A stretch of DNA of 64,000 bases, taken from assembly GCA_006383075.2 (NCBI GenBank), contig SMNH02000001.1, forward strand, positions 1-64,000, written 5' to 3'. Position numbers and translations under genes: made by a program. Below the pieces are notes generated by a model. The model worked only from the letters and a program-made list of their open reading frames with translations, ran no database searches and was not told the DNA's origin. This DNA comes from Kordia sp. TARA_039_SRF. GTDB taxonomy: Bacteria; Bacteroidota; Bacteroidia; Flavobacteriales; Flavobacteriaceae. Below, in pieces: positions 19,208-27,927 of this stretch. Numbering within the stretch: the stretch's first letter is position 1; each line of letters begins with the position of its first letter.

Positions 19208-20896
19208 CTATCGAATATCGCGCAAGCGTAGTTGCAGTTTGGTTTCGCCATTCCATGTGTTTTCGTCGATGGAGAAAACGGCGTCAAATGGTTTTTTTCC
19301 TTTTACTTTACTGAGTTTGTCACCTAAATTGAATCCGATGCCATCCATTCGTGGTGATTTTCGTTGTACGGCGGTGAGTTTGATATGTGCTTCGTCTGAA
19401 CCTACACATTTTGCCCAACCTGTGTCTTGTAATTGTTTACTCATAAAGATTGGACTCATGTTTTGCGGTCCAAATGGCGCAAATTGTTTGATAATGCGAT
19501 AGAATTTAGGCGTGATTTCTTGTAGCGTGATTTCTTTGTCAATCAGAATTTCGGGTGTGAGCAATTTTTTGTCAATCGTATTTTTGACGACTTCTTCAAA
19601 CGCTTCTTTAAATGCTGGATAGTTTTCTTCTTTCAAGGTCAATCCTGCTGCGTATTTGTGTCCGCCAAATTGTATGAGATGTTCTTTGCATTGTTCCAAC
19701 GCATCATACACATCAAAACCTTTCACAGAACGTGCAGAAGCGGCAAGTTTGTCACCACTTTTGGTAAAAACCAACGTTGGGCGATAATAGGTTTCAATTA
19801 ATCGAGATGCCACAATTCCGATGACGCCTTTGTGCCAATGTTCGTTGTAGACAACCGTTGTAAATCGTTCTTGCTCGCCTAGTTTTTCAATTTGTTGAAA
19901 GGCTTCTTGCGTAATTTCTTGATCCAACGCACGACGTTCCGAATTGAATTCTTCGATGTCTGAAGCATATTGTTTTGCAGTATCAAAATTGGTTTCTGTG
20001 AGCAATTCCACCGCATGCAATCCGTGACTCATACGTCCCGCCGCATTAATTCGTGGCGCAACAATAAAAACCACATCGGTAATGGTGAGTTCTTGTTTTT
20101 TGAGTTGATGAATAATCGCTTTGATACCTGCTCTCGGTGCTGAATTGATAACTTGCAACCCAAAATATGTCAGCGTTCTGTTTTCACCAGTAAGCGGAAC
20201 AATATCGGCGGCAATGGCAGTCGCTACCAAGTCCAAGTACGGGAATAAATCTGCTATGGTTTGTCCTCTTTTGGAAGCCAAAGCTTGAATCAGTTTGAAA
20301 CCTACGCCACAACCGCATAATTCATCGTACGGATAGGTACAATCGTCACGTTTTGGGTCTAAGACAGCCACTGCTTTTGGCAATTCGTTGCCTGGACGGT
20401 GATGATCGCAGATGATGATATCAATTCCTTTTTCGGTTGCATAGGCTACTTTTTCAACAGCTTTAATGCCACAATCGAGTGTGATGATTAAGGAAATATC
20501 ATTGTCAGATGCATAGTCAATTCCTTGAAACGACAGTCCGTATCCTTCTTCATATCTGTCTGGAATATAGGTCGCTATGTTTGGATAAATTGTTTTCAGA
20601 TACGATGACACCAACGCTACAGATGTAGTTCCATCTACATCATAATCGCCATATACCAATATATTTTCATCATTTGCAATCGCGTTGTCAATTCGCGCCA
20701 CAGCGACATCCATATCTTTCATCAAAAACGGATTGTGAATGTGTTCAATAGACGGGCGAAAGAAGTTTTTGGCGTCTTCAAAAGTTTCGATACCGCGTTG
20801 CAATAAGAGTGTTGCTACAATTTCGTCTACGTGCAACACGTCCATGAGGTGTTGTATTTTGTGTGTTTCAGGTTTTGGTTTTAACGTCCAGCGCAT
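19208..20896 (-). CDS. recJ: single-stranded-DNA-specific exonuclease RecJ
   Basis: 5'-3' ssDNA exonuclease of the RecF pathway and mismatch repair; cytoplasmic. 562 residues, normal length. DHH-family motifs appear in order: VYGDYDVDGTTS, ITLDCGI, CDHHRPG (DHH), CGCGVGFKL, and the DHHA1 motif FGGHKYAAGL. The OB-fold follows at the C terminus (around SPIFMSK ... IKLTAVQRKS). The ATG at 20896 is chosen because MRWTLKP is the usual N terminus. Confidence 0.97.
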   Translation of the reverse strand: MRWTLKPKPETHKIQHLMDVLHVDEIVATLLLQRGIETFEDAKNFFRPSIEHIHNPFLMKDMDVAVARIDNAIANDENILVYGDYDVDGTTSVALVSSYLKTIYPNIATYIPDRYEEGYGLSFQGIDYASDNDISLIITLDCGIKAVEKVAYATEKGIDIIICDHHRPGNELPKAVAVLDPKRDDCTYPYDELCGCGVGFKLIQALASKRGQTIADLFPYLDLVATAIAADIVPLTGENRTLTYFGLQVINSAPRAGIKAIIHQLKKQELTITDVVFIVAPRINAAGRMSHGLHAVELLTETNFDTAKQYASDIEEFNSERRALDQEITQEAFQQIEKLGEQERFTTVVYNEHWHKGVIGIVASRLIETYYRPTLVFTKSGDKLAASARSVKGFDVYDALEQCKEHLIQFGGHKYAAGLTLKEENYPAFKEAFEEVVKNTIDKKLLTPEILIDKEITLQEITPKFYRIIKQFAPFGPQNMSPIFMSKQLQDTGWAKCVGSDEAHIKLTAVQRKSPRMDGIGFNLGDKLSKVKGKKPFDAVFSIDENTWNGETKLQLRLRDIR

Positions 20897-20929
20897 GTGT
20901 GATGTGTTTAGATTTTATGATACTTTTCG

Positions 20930-20985
20930 TTTCTGAGTACTTTTCGATACTATTTCTGTCGAAAATCACTCGAAGTGACTTTGAC
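20930..20985. repeat. dispersed repeat family 1, partial copy
   Basis: Contains TACTTTTCGATACT and CACTCGAAGTGACTTT, the same arms as the 16523 repeat in a shortened arrangement, directly upstream of recJ. Confidence 0.65.
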
Positions 20986-21044
20986 AGTATCAAAATCTAA
21001 TTTTATGGTTGGTTTGTTATTCTACAGTTTTGTTTTCAAAGCAC

Positions 21045-21170
21045 TTCTCGATACTTTTTCCTTCGGAAAACACTCAAAGTGACGTTGTTGCTTCTTTTAT
21101 ATTCTGAACGTCTGTTCGAGTGGAAAATGCATCGCATTTTTTGTATCGAGAACTACTTGTTTACTCTAAA
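21045..21170. repeat. direct repeat, left flank of GIY-YIG gene
   Basis: Shares with 21475-21603 the ordered blocks CACTTCTCGATACT, AGTGACGTTGTTGCTTCTTT, TCTGAACGTCTGTTCGAGTG and TGTATCGAGAACTNCTTG. The two copies bracket the nuclease gene, and the left copy runs into its 3' end. Confidence 0.8.
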
Positions 21171-21452
21171 TTTCTTTTTTGCTAAATTAGGTAATGCCTC
21201 ATATTCATCATTAATTAAAGCTTCTTTTTTTACTCGTGACCATTTTTTTATTTGTTTTTCAGTATCGATTGCTATATTGATATCTGAAAAAGTTGCATAG
21301 AAAACTAATGAAATTGGTCTTCGTAAGTATGTGTAACAACTTTTGTAAAATCCGTTTTGGTGTTGTTCAAAACGTTTTTCTAGATTGGATGTAATTCCTG
21401 TGTAATATGAATTGTCTTTGCATAGTAAAATGTACACATACGATAATTTCAT
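21153..21452 (-). CDS. small GIY-YIG nuclease-domain protein
   Basis: 99 residues from ATG 21452 (MKLSYVYILLCK). The GIY-YIG core is YVYILL ... YYTGITSNLEKRFEQHQNG, followed by RRPISLVFYATF and EKQIKKWSRVKKEALI, the usual arrangement of stand-alone UPF0213/YhbQ-like proteins. An open frame continues upstream to 21770 but that part reads through repeat DNA and is not homologous, so the internal start is chosen. It is flanked by near-identical direct repeats. Possible DNA repair or element-associated nuclease; role unknown. Confidence 0.88.
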   Translation of the reverse strand: MKLSYVYILLCKDNSYYTGITSNLEKRFEQHQNGFYKSCYTYLRRPISLVFYATFSDINIAIDTEKQIKKWSRVKKEALINDEYEALPNLAKKKFRVNK

Positions 21453-21474
21453 TTTCCCATTTCGTTTTAGTTTC

Positions 21475-21675
21475 AAAGTACTTCTCGATACTATTTTCTG
21501 TCGAAAATCACTCGAAGTGACGTTGTTGCTTCTTTTATGTTCTGAACGTCTGTTCGAGTGGAATTCTGAAAGAATTTTGTATCGAGAACTGCTTGTTTTC
21601 TCAATATTTTTTATTTCAGAATACTTCTCAATACAAATTTGCTGCGCAAATTCACTCGAAGTGACGACTTTAAAG
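21475..21675. repeat. direct repeat, right flank of GIY-YIG gene, plus further arm
   Basis: 21475-21603 is the second copy of the block order seen at 21045-21170. It continues with AATACTTCTCAATACA and CACTCGAAGTGACG up to 21675, which resembles half of the 16523 inverted repeat. Confidence 0.8.
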
Positions 21676-21705
21676 TATAAAAATGAGGAAAATGATTCTA
21701 CGGAA

Positions 21706-22128
21706 TTAAGAACTATGAAAATACGTATTGGTTTTGACTTTTGCAAAACGACGGAACATTTCCATAACACCGCAATAGGTTTCTACAGATAAATCTACGG
21801 CGCGTTGAATTTTTTTTTGGTTCAAGTCTTTTCCGTAAAAATGATAGTCAAGCGTTACGGAATGGTAATATTTGGGATGTTCTTCCGTCAATTCGCCCGT
21901 TGCTTCCATTCTAAAATCTTCTACCTCAACTTTCATTTTTTTAAGGATAGAAACCACATCTAAACCCGAACAACCTGCGAGTGATGATAACATTAGTGCT
22001 TTAGGTGTCAAACCTTCGTTAGTTCCGCCATTTTCAGGCGATGTGTCTATGAAAGCCGTTTTTCCGCTCGGATTGTCCGTTTCAAATAACATATTTCCTT
22101 TCCATTGCGTAGTAACTTTATGTGCCAT
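21706..22128 (-). CDS. OsmC/Ohr-family protein
   Basis: 140-residue OsmC-like protein, a thiol peroxidase family acting on organic hydroperoxides. The two redox cysteines are in MLSSLAGCSGLDVV and VETYCGVMEM, at the usual spacing, after the N-terminal beta region with GKTAFIDTSPENGG. It is cytoplasmic with no signal. Which peroxide or other substrate it uses cannot be said. The upstream gap holds a dispersed repeat. Confidence 0.93.
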   Translation of the reverse strand: MAHKVTTQWKGNMLFETDNPSGKTAFIDTSPENGGTNEGLTPKALMLSSLAGCSGLDVVSILKKMKVEVEDFRMEATGELTEEHPKYYHSVTLDYHFYGKDLNQKKIQRAVDLSVETYCGVMEMFRRFAKVKTNTYFHSS

Positions 22129-22488
22129 AGTGTCGATTCTTTTTTGTTTATAATTCCTTACATTCGCATGAGTTAGCTAAATATATTTTCAATAACTAAA
22201 ATTCAATTTCTTATTTTCTTTTCTTTGCTCGCCCAAATAAAAGAAACAAAAGAAAAGACGCTTTTCCAGAGGTGTTTTTAATTTTTCTTCTTTAGAGAGA
22301 AAAATTAAAACTGCGCTGATTTTTCTAAATTTCTTCCAAGGTTTCAGAAATTTTAACGAAAAATCCTCGCTACACTGCGGAAAAGACCAAACTCACTATG
22401 ATATTTTCTTTTAATTGATATAAATTAGCTCGCTTTCACACAAAAATAATCTCAAAAATACAAATACTAATTTTAAAAATATACGAAT
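22129..22488. other. 360-bp intergenic region
   Basis: Divergent promoters for the OsmC-like and AhpD-like genes must lie at the two ends; no clean TAnnTTTG was found. The centre is copy 2 of dispersed repeat family 2. Confidence 0.6.
22212..22392. repeat. dispersed repeat family 2, copy 2
   Basis: Same blocks as 18918-19140: TTTCTTTGCTCGCCCAAA, CGCTTTTCCAGAGGTGTTTT, a hairpin of compensating sequence (aatttttcttct/agagaaaaatt), CGCTGATTTTT, and CTACACTGCGGAAAAGA at the end. Confidence 0.8.
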
Positions 22489-23079
22489 ATGCCATTAGTA
22501 ACACCACTGAGTCCAGAACACGATTTGGAAACCAAAGAGTTAGCCGAATTTTTTAATGAAACGCTCGGATTTTGCCCAAATTCAGTATTAACTATGCAGC
22601 GCAGACCTGCCATTTCCAAAGCATTTATCAACCTCAACAAAGCGGTAATGGCAAATGAAGGTCGTGTAACTTCTGCTTTGAAGCGTATGATTGCTTGGGT
22701 AAGTAGCAATGCTACAGGTTGTCGTTACTGCCAAGCACACGCTATTAGAGCAGCAGAACGTTATGGTGCAGAACAAGAACAGTTAGACAATATTTGGGAA
22801 TACAAAACACATCCTGCGTTTTCAGATGCTGAACGTGCTGCGTTGGACTTTTCATTAGCAGCTTCTATCATTCCAAATGCGGTAGATGCTAAAATTAAAG
22901 AGGAATTGTATAAATATTGGGACGAAGGCGAAATTGTGGAAATGTTAGGTGTAATTTCGTTGTTCGGATATTTGAATCGTTGGAATGACAGTATGGGAAC
23001 TTCTATTGAAGATGGCGCTGTGGAAAGCGGCGAACAGTATTTAGGAAAACACGGTTGGGAAAAAGGAAAACACGTATAA
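22489..23079 (+). CDS. AhpD-like carboxymuconolactone decarboxylase-family protein
   Basis: 196 residues, all-helical. The redox motif CRYCQAHA (C-X2-C-X3-H) with the preceding SSNATG is that of AhpD-like alkylhydroperoxidases and peroxidase-related enzymes. Likely an antioxidant thiol enzyme in the cytoplasm. It is immediately followed by the zinc-ribbon membrane protein gene (3 bp gap), suggesting an operon; the divergent OsmC-like gene gives a small oxidative-stress neighbourhood. Confidence 0.9.
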   Translation: MPLVTPLSPEHDLETKELAEFFNETLGFCPNSVLTMQRRPAISKAFINLNKAVMANEGRVTSALKRMIAWVSSNATGCRYCQAHAIRAAERYGAEQEQLDNIWEYKTHPAFSDAERAALDFSLAASIIPNAVDAKIKEELYKYWDEGEIVEMLGVISLFGYLNRWNDSMGTSIEDGAVESGEQYLGKHGWEKGKHV

Positions 23080-23082
23080 TTG

Positions 23083-23589
23083 ATGGAAGCAAACAATCTT
23101 ATGTGTCCGAATTGCAACGAGGAAGTTTCGAAGATTTCCGTGTATTGTGAAAATTGTAAATTTCCTTTAAGTGGAACCGATAAAGAAAAAGCAATTTTTA
23201 TCGGACAGCAAACGTTGAATAAATCGAAAATTGACAATTCTGAAAGTGTCATTAAAAGAACTCAAATCATTTTGTACGTGGTTGTTGGATTTCAGGTTTT
23301 AAATGCCTTTTTGGTGTATTATAATTTTGAAAGCGTGATTGATACGGTGTTTTATCTGGTTATTGGTTTGATTTTAGGTGTATTTGCCTTTTTATTACCT
23401 AAAAAACCAATTGTTTTTATCATTTCCGCGCTTGCGGTGATTTTAGGATATTATTTACTGTTATTTTTAGCAAACCCATTTTTATTGTATAATGGTATTT
23501 TGTGGAAATGTATCATTGTCATGGCGCTTTTATATGCGTTATACACCGTAGTGGAAAGTCAGAAAATTAAAAAGAAATTTAATTTATAA
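23083..23589 (+). CDS. zinc-ribbon membrane protein
   Basis: 168 residues from ATG 23083; a TTG three bases earlier is in frame but less likely. The N terminus is a zinc ribbon (MCPNCNEEV ... YCENCKFPL, two CxxC knuckles). Four hydrophobic segments follow (about 65-165), for example TVFYLVIGLILGVFAFLL and SALAVILGYYLLLFLANP. I do not recognise a characterised family. Co-transcribed with the AhpD-like gene and closed by an intrinsic terminator. Confidence 0.85.
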   Translation: MEANNLMCPNCNEEVSKISVYCENCKFPLSGTDKEKAIFIGQQTLNKSKIDNSESVIKRTQIILYVVVGFQVLNAFLVYYNFESVIDTVFYLVIGLILGVFAFLLPKKPIVFIISALAVILGYYLLLFLANPFLLYNGILWKCIIVMALLYALYTVVESQKIKKKFNL

Positions 23590-23596
23590 AAAACAT

Positions 23597-23628
23597 AAAA
23601 CCCTTACTATTAGCTTCGTAAGGGTTTT
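23597..23628 (+). terminator. intrinsic terminator
   Basis: Stem AAAACCCTTAC / GTAAGGGTTTT with a 10-nt loop and a T-rich tail, 8 bp after the zinc-ribbon gene. It separates this operon from the signalling operon. Confidence 0.9.
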
Positions 23629-23673
23629 TGCTTTTTGTAGATAAATTCTCAAAAAAGAGGAATCGCTAAAAAT

Positions 23674-23761
23674 TTTCATCTACACTTTTTTGCATTTCGT
23701 CTACACTTATTCTTCACTAAACTGCATTCGCGTTTTACTTATTTTTTATACTGTAACATTG
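23674..23761 (+). promoter_or_regulatory. tandem LytTR-type site B plus -7 element (signalling operon)
   Basis: Distal half-site TTTCATCTA (23674-23682), 12-bp spacer, proximal half-site TTTCGTCTA (23695-23703); both are followed by CACTT, so the direct repeat extends to 14 bp. A -7-like element TAACATTG (23754-23761, one mismatch to TAnnTTTG) begins after a 50-bp gap, and the first gene starts 25 bp later. No -33 TTTG is seen, as expected for an activated promoter. Confidence 0.65.
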
Positions 23762-23786
23762 TATATCAATTGCTGAATACACGAAA

Positions 23787-24200
23787 ATGAAAAATACATT
23801 AAACGTACTATTAATCGAAGATAACATGATTGAAATCATGAAGATGAATCGGACAGTTTCGTTGTTAAAAGCCAAGCATGAAATTAGAGAAGCTAAAAAT
23901 GCAGAAGAGGCTTTAGCAATATTAGAAACGAAAGAAAATTTACCCGATATCATTCTCCTCGATTTGAACATGCCAAAGATTAACGGAATCGAGTTTTTAA
24001 CTATCTTAAAAAATGATCCTGACTTACGACACATTCCGACTATCATTTTAACAACTTCTGACAACAGAAAAGATATCTTAGAATGTTACCGCATTGGAAT
24101 TTCTGGCTATATTTTAAAGCCGTTGAAATATGAAGAATACGTGTCTAAAATTGAAATAGCACTTTCCTATTGGTCCATTAATGAACTAAAAAGTGCGTAA
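23787..24200 (+). CDS. single-domain response regulator
   Basis: 137-residue CheY-like receiver without output domain. Acidic pair E11-D12, phospho-acceptor D59 in ILLDLNMP, Thr in IILTTSDN, and Lys in GYILKPLKYEEY are all present. The NMPKINGIEFL and LRHIPTIILTTSD phrases are those of the Rcp1-like subfamily that often pairs with bacteriophytochrome/PAS kinases. First gene of a seven-gene operon; it may be a competing phosphate sink or act by protein contact with the downstream kinases. Confidence 0.94.
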   Translation: MKNTLNVLLIEDNMIEIMKMNRTVSLLKAKHEIREAKNAEEALAILETKENLPDIILLDLNMPKINGIEFLTILKNDPDLRHIPTIILTTSDNRKDILECYRIGISGYILKPLKYEEYVSKIEIALSYWSINELKSA

Positions 24201-24257
24201 CTTTACAAAACACTTTTAAAAACCCCAACTTAAAAGTGAACTTAACCTAAATGTGCT

Positions 24258-24797
24258 ATGAAAGGAATCGTCTTTACAGAATTTTTAGATTTGGTAGAAG
24301 ATACTTTCGGATTGGAAATGGTGGACCAAATCATTTCAGAATCCGAATTGCCATCTGAAGGTGCGTACACCGCAATTGGCACGTACAGCTTTTCGGAAAT
24401 GTTGCAACTCATCCAAAATTTGAGCAAGCATACCAACATTTCCATTGATGATTTATTACTTACCTATGGCGAACACTTTTTTAGTGTTATTGAAACCAAT
24501 TACGCTGGACTTTTAGCCACCTACAAAAACCCGATAGAAATGTTGTCTTCTATTGAAAATCACATTCATGTAGAAGTCCAGAAAATATATCCTGACGCTG
24601 AATTGCCAACTTTTATTGTACAAGAAAAAACAGCTACTACGTTGATTATGATTTACAAATCGAGTAGAGCTATGCATCATTTTGGACTGGGCTTAATGAA
24701 CAAAACATTTGAGCATTTTAACAGTTCGGCTGAAATTATTCTTGAAAAGATAAAAGACGACGGAACCGAAGTAAAATTTATCATTACCAAGCATTAA
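24258..24797 (+). CDS. H-NOX heme nitric-oxide sensor
   Basis: 179-residue haem-NO/oxygen-binding domain protein. The candidate proximal haem ligand is H104 in NHIHVEVQKIYPDAELPTF, aligned by eye with His102 of the Thermoanaerobacter protein; the haem propionate-binding YxSxR motif is Y133-K-S-S-R137. N terminus MKGIVFTEFLDLVEDTFG is typical. In other bacteria such proteins sit next to a histidine kinase or diguanylate cyclase and control it on binding NO. Here the next gene, 3 bp away, is a PAS histidine kinase. The distal pocket cannot be judged for O2 versus NO selectivity. Confidence 0.93.
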   Translation: MKGIVFTEFLDLVEDTFGLEMVDQIISESELPSEGAYTAIGTYSFSEMLQLIQNLSKHTNISIDDLLLTYGEHFFSVIETNYAGLLATYKNPIEMLSSIENHIHVEVQKIYPDAELPTFIVQEKTATTLIMIYKSSRAMHHFGLGLMNKTFEHFNSSAEIILEKIKDDGTEVKFIITKH

Positions 24798-24800
24798 TGC

Positions 24801-26780
24801 ATGAGTCAGGAAAAAATTGACATATTAGAACGCGCCCTAAAACGAGAAAAAGCAGCACGACGAGCCGCCGAGAAAATTTTGGAAGACAAGTCGAGAGAAC
24901 TTTACTTGTTATCCGAGCAACTCAAAGTTTCTAACGCAAAACTCGAAGCATCTGTTAGTGAGACCTCTTCTCAATTGGCAGGTGTTTTTGAAAATATAAT
25001 AGATGCGTATTTAGTGATGGACTTATCAGGAAATGTGCTAAAAATGAACGATGCAGCGTCTGAACTTTTTGGATACAATCTTGACGAAGAGGCGCTGAAT
25101 GTTTCCAAATTGGTGTATCCAGAAGACAGCAAATACGCATACGATTCGTTCAATGAGTTGATTGAAAAAGGAACGTTTTCAAACTATACAGCACGTGTGT
25201 ATCGAAAAAATAAAGAAGTTCGTTGGGTTCAAATCAATGCGAGTCTTATTTATGATAAAACTGAAAAACCAATTGCCGCACAAGGAATTATCCGCGATAT
25301 TACCGATCAAAAAGCGTTTGACGACAAGTTGATTGAATCTGAAAACCGTCTGTCAACGCTCATTCTCAATTTAGACAGTGCCATTTTATTAGAAGATGAA
25401 GATCGAAAAATTGTATTGACTAATCAAAAATTCTGTGAAATCTTTAAAATTCCTGTTGAGCCACAATTTTTAACAGGACAAGATTGCTCGCAAGCCGCCG
25501 AAGAAAGTAAAAAACTATTCAAAGAGCCTGAAGCCTTTATCAAAATTATCAATCAAATTTTACACGAAAAAAAGCAAGTTATTGGCAAAGAATTGGTCAT
25601 GGCAGACGGCACAATTTTAGAATTGGATTTTATTCCAATCTTAAAAGGAAAAACCTATAAAGGGCATTTGTGGACGTACAGAGATATTACGCTCAACAGA
25701 CAATACCGCAAAAGTTTAGAGGCTCAAAAAGAAAAATACAGCAGTATTATTGCCAATATGAATCTTGGATTGGTAGAAGTTGACAATGATGATAAAATTT
25801 TGATGGTGAATCAAAGTTTCTGCGAAATATCAGGCTATGAGGAAGAAGAACTGATTGGAAAAGTTGGTGGAAAATTATTTCCGATTGTAGCAGATCAAAA
25901 TGTAATTGTTGAAGAAAACAAAAAACGATTGCAAGGTGAGTCCAATTCCTATGAAATTAAGGTTACCAACAAGAAAGGTGAAGCTCGGAATTGGTTGATT
26001 AGTGGCGCTCCAAACTATAATTTAAAAGGGGAAGTTATTGGCTCTATCGGAGTTCATTTAGACATTACTGAACTAAAAAATTTGGAAAAACAAAAGGAAG
26101 CCATCTTAAAAGAACTCGAAAAAAGCAACAAAGAATTATACGAATACGCACACATTGTTTCGCACGATTTAAAATCGCCGCTGCGCAGTATTGATGCCTT
26201 AATTTCTTGGATTAAATCTGACAACGAAGGAAAACTAGACGAAGAAACACTGCAAAATTTCAGCATGATTGAAAGCACGCTACAAACAATGGAAAATTTA
26301 ATTTCTGACATTCTAGCCTACTCGAGTGCAGGTGCAGAAACAGGAAAAATGGAAACTGTAGACTTGAACAAAACAATGGACGATTTGAAACGTTTGTTGT
26401 TTGTTCCTGAGCATATTACGATACACATTCCCGAAAAAATGCCCATAATAAAAGGAGATGCTACCAAATTTCAACAACTATTTCAAAACTTAATGAGCAA
26501 CGCCATTAAATTCTGTGATAAGGAAAATGGTATCGTCGAAATTGATTTTACTGAAGAAGCTTCATTCTATCAGTTTTCGGTGCGTGACAACGGTATTGGA
26601 ATTGAAAAAAAGTTTCATGATCGCATCTTTAAAATCTTTCATTCGCTCAACAAAAGCAAAGAATCAACAGGAATCGGTTTGTCGATAGTGAAAAAAATTG
26701 TAGATGTATACGAAGGAACTATTTGGCTAGAAAGTGAACCTGGCGAAGGCACAACCTTCTTTTTCACCTTAAAAAAATAG
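24801..26780 (+). CDS. PAS-repeat histidine kinase
   Basis: 659 residues, no membrane segments, so cytoplasmic. An N-terminal coiled coil (about 1-55, ILERALKREKAARRAAEKIL) precedes three PAS domains (about 55-170, 185-295, 310-430), a HisKA dimerisation domain with phospho-acceptor H455 in HIVSHDLKSPLRS, and an HATPase domain with N-box NLMSNAIKF, DNGIGI and STGIGLSIVKK. The N-terminal coiled coil is like that of kinases controlled by H-NOX proteins. Start ATG 24801 is three bases after the H-NOX stop. Likely partners: H-NOX upstream, receiver proteins at both ends of the operon. Confidence 0.95.
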   Translation: MSQEKIDILERALKREKAARRAAEKILEDKSRELYLLSEQLKVSNAKLEASVSETSSQLAGVFENIIDAYLVMDLSGNVLKMNDAASELFGYNLDEEALNVSKLVYPEDSKYAYDSFNELIEKGTFSNYTARVYRKNKEVRWVQINASLIYDKTEKPIAAQGIIRDITDQKAFDDKLIESENRLSTLILNLDSAILLEDEDRKIVLTNQKFCEIFKIPVEPQFLTGQDCSQAAEESKKLFKEPEAFIKIINQILHEKKQVIGKELVMADGTILELDFIPILKGKTYKGHLWTYRDITLNRQYRKSLEAQKEKYSSIIANMNLGLVEVDNDDKILMVNQSFCEISGYEEEELIGKVGGKLFPIVADQNVIVEENKKRLQGESNSYEIKVTNKKGEARNWLISGAPNYNLKGEVIGSIGVHLDITELKNLEKQKEAILKELEKSNKELYEYAHIVSHDLKSPLRSIDALISWIKSDNEGKLDEETLQNFSMIESTLQTMENLISDILAYSSAGAETGKMETVDLNKTMDDLKRLLFVPEHITIHIPEKMPIIKGDATKFQQLFQNLMSNAIKFCDKENGIVEIDFTEEASFYQFSVRDNGIGIEKKFHDRIFKIFHSLNKSKESTGIGLSIVKKIVDVYEGTIWLESEPGEGTTFFFTLKK

Positions 26781-26783
26781 CGG

Positions 26784-27923
26784 ATGAAAACGGTACAACT
26801 TAAAAAAACAATACACACACAATGGGAATATGTAAGCGAAAAACTCACGCTGCAAAAGCCGTTGGTGTTGGTGTTTGGAAATCGGTTCATGTTAGAAGAT
26901 AAAGAACTGTATGCCGAAATTCGTGCGTTGTTTCCTGATGGTGAATTTGTTTTTGGTTCGAGTGCTGGCGATATTACATCGCACTATGTAGATGACGAAA
27001 GTATTACGATAACCGCTATTGAATTTGAGAAAAGTTCATACGTCATTAAAACAGCAAACATGCTTGAAAATGAGGTAAAAAAAGACAGTTTTGAAACAGG
27101 AAAACACCTTATTGAGCAATTTGATACCCAAGGATTGAAACATGTATTCGTTTTTTCGGAAGGAAGTTTTGTCAACGGAAGTCAATTAACACTTGGCATG
27201 AACGCTGCCACCAAAAACAATGTACTAATTACTGGCGGATTATGTGGCGATGCAGCACGCTTTGAAAAAACCCTAGCTTCCTACAATGAGCTTCCAAAAC
27301 CTGGAGAAATTGTGGCAATTGGTCTGTATGGCGAAACCCTTGAAGTAAGTTTTGCCATTAAAGGAGGTTGGATTCCTTTTGGTCCAGAACGTGTTGTTAC
27401 CAAATCAAGCTCCAATATTTTATATGAATTGGATAACAAACCTGCGTTAGATTTATACAAAAAATACCTAGGCGAAAAATCGAAAGAATTGCCCGCAGCA
27501 GCCTTGTTATATCCGCTCAAAGTAAAATCGACCAACGAAAAACAATCAATTGTACGCACTATTTTAAATATTGACGAACAGGAAAACTCCATGATTTTAG
27601 CAGGAGATATTCTTGAAAATTCGCGTGTACAATTAATGATGACCAATGTAGATACCATTGTAGATGCTTCTGAAAAAGCGGCAACTACGGCACTACAATA
27701 TAGAGAACATACGCCAGAACTTGCGATATTGGTAAGTTGTATTGGTAGAAAATTAGTATTAGATCAACGTGTAGAAGAAGAAGTAGAAGAAGTCATTGAG
27801 GTAATAGGAGCAACCACCACAGTTTGCGGATTGTATTCGTACGGAGAAATTGCCCCTTTTATTGGTGAAAACAACTGTCAATTGCACAACCAAACGATGA
27901 CGATTACACTTATAAGTGAATAA
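26784..27923 (+). CDS. FIST-domain sensor (NosP-type)
   Basis: 379 residues with FIST_N (about 25-215: FGSSAGDIT, FVFSEGSFVNGSQLT, GGLCGDAARFEKT) followed by FIST_C (about 225-379: LAGDILENSRVQLMMTN, YSYGEIAP). FIST proteins in several bacteria (NosP) bind haem and NO and inhibit a neighbouring histidine kinase; others sense small ligands such as amino acids. The gene is placed directly between two histidine kinases and three genes from an H-NOX. Haem binding is inferred from context and family, not seen as a defined motif. Overlap/abutment with its neighbours supports one operon. Confidence 0.92.
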   Translation: MKTVQLKKTIHTQWEYVSEKLTLQKPLVLVFGNRFMLEDKELYAEIRALFPDGEFVFGSSAGDITSHYVDDESITITAIEFEKSSYVIKTANMLENEVKKDSFETGKHLIEQFDTQGLKHVFVFSEGSFVNGSQLTLGMNAATKNNVLITGGLCGDAARFEKTLASYNELPKPGEIVAIGLYGETLEVSFAIKGGWIPFGPERVVTKSSSNILYELDNKPALDLYKKYLGEKSKELPAAALLYPLKVKSTNEKQSIVRTILNIDEQENSMILAGDILENSRVQLMMTNVDTIVDASEKAATTALQYREHTPELAILVSCIGRKLVLDQRVEEEVEEVIEVIGATTTVCGLYSYGEIAPFIGENNCQLHNQTMTITLISE

Positions 27924-27927
27924 GCTG

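Noticed and set aside
21453-21770. N-terminal extension of the GIY-YIG frame to 205 residues
   Set aside because: It translates repeat DNA, has no homology pattern, and overlaps the end of the OsmC gene; the internal ATG at 21452 begins the known fold.
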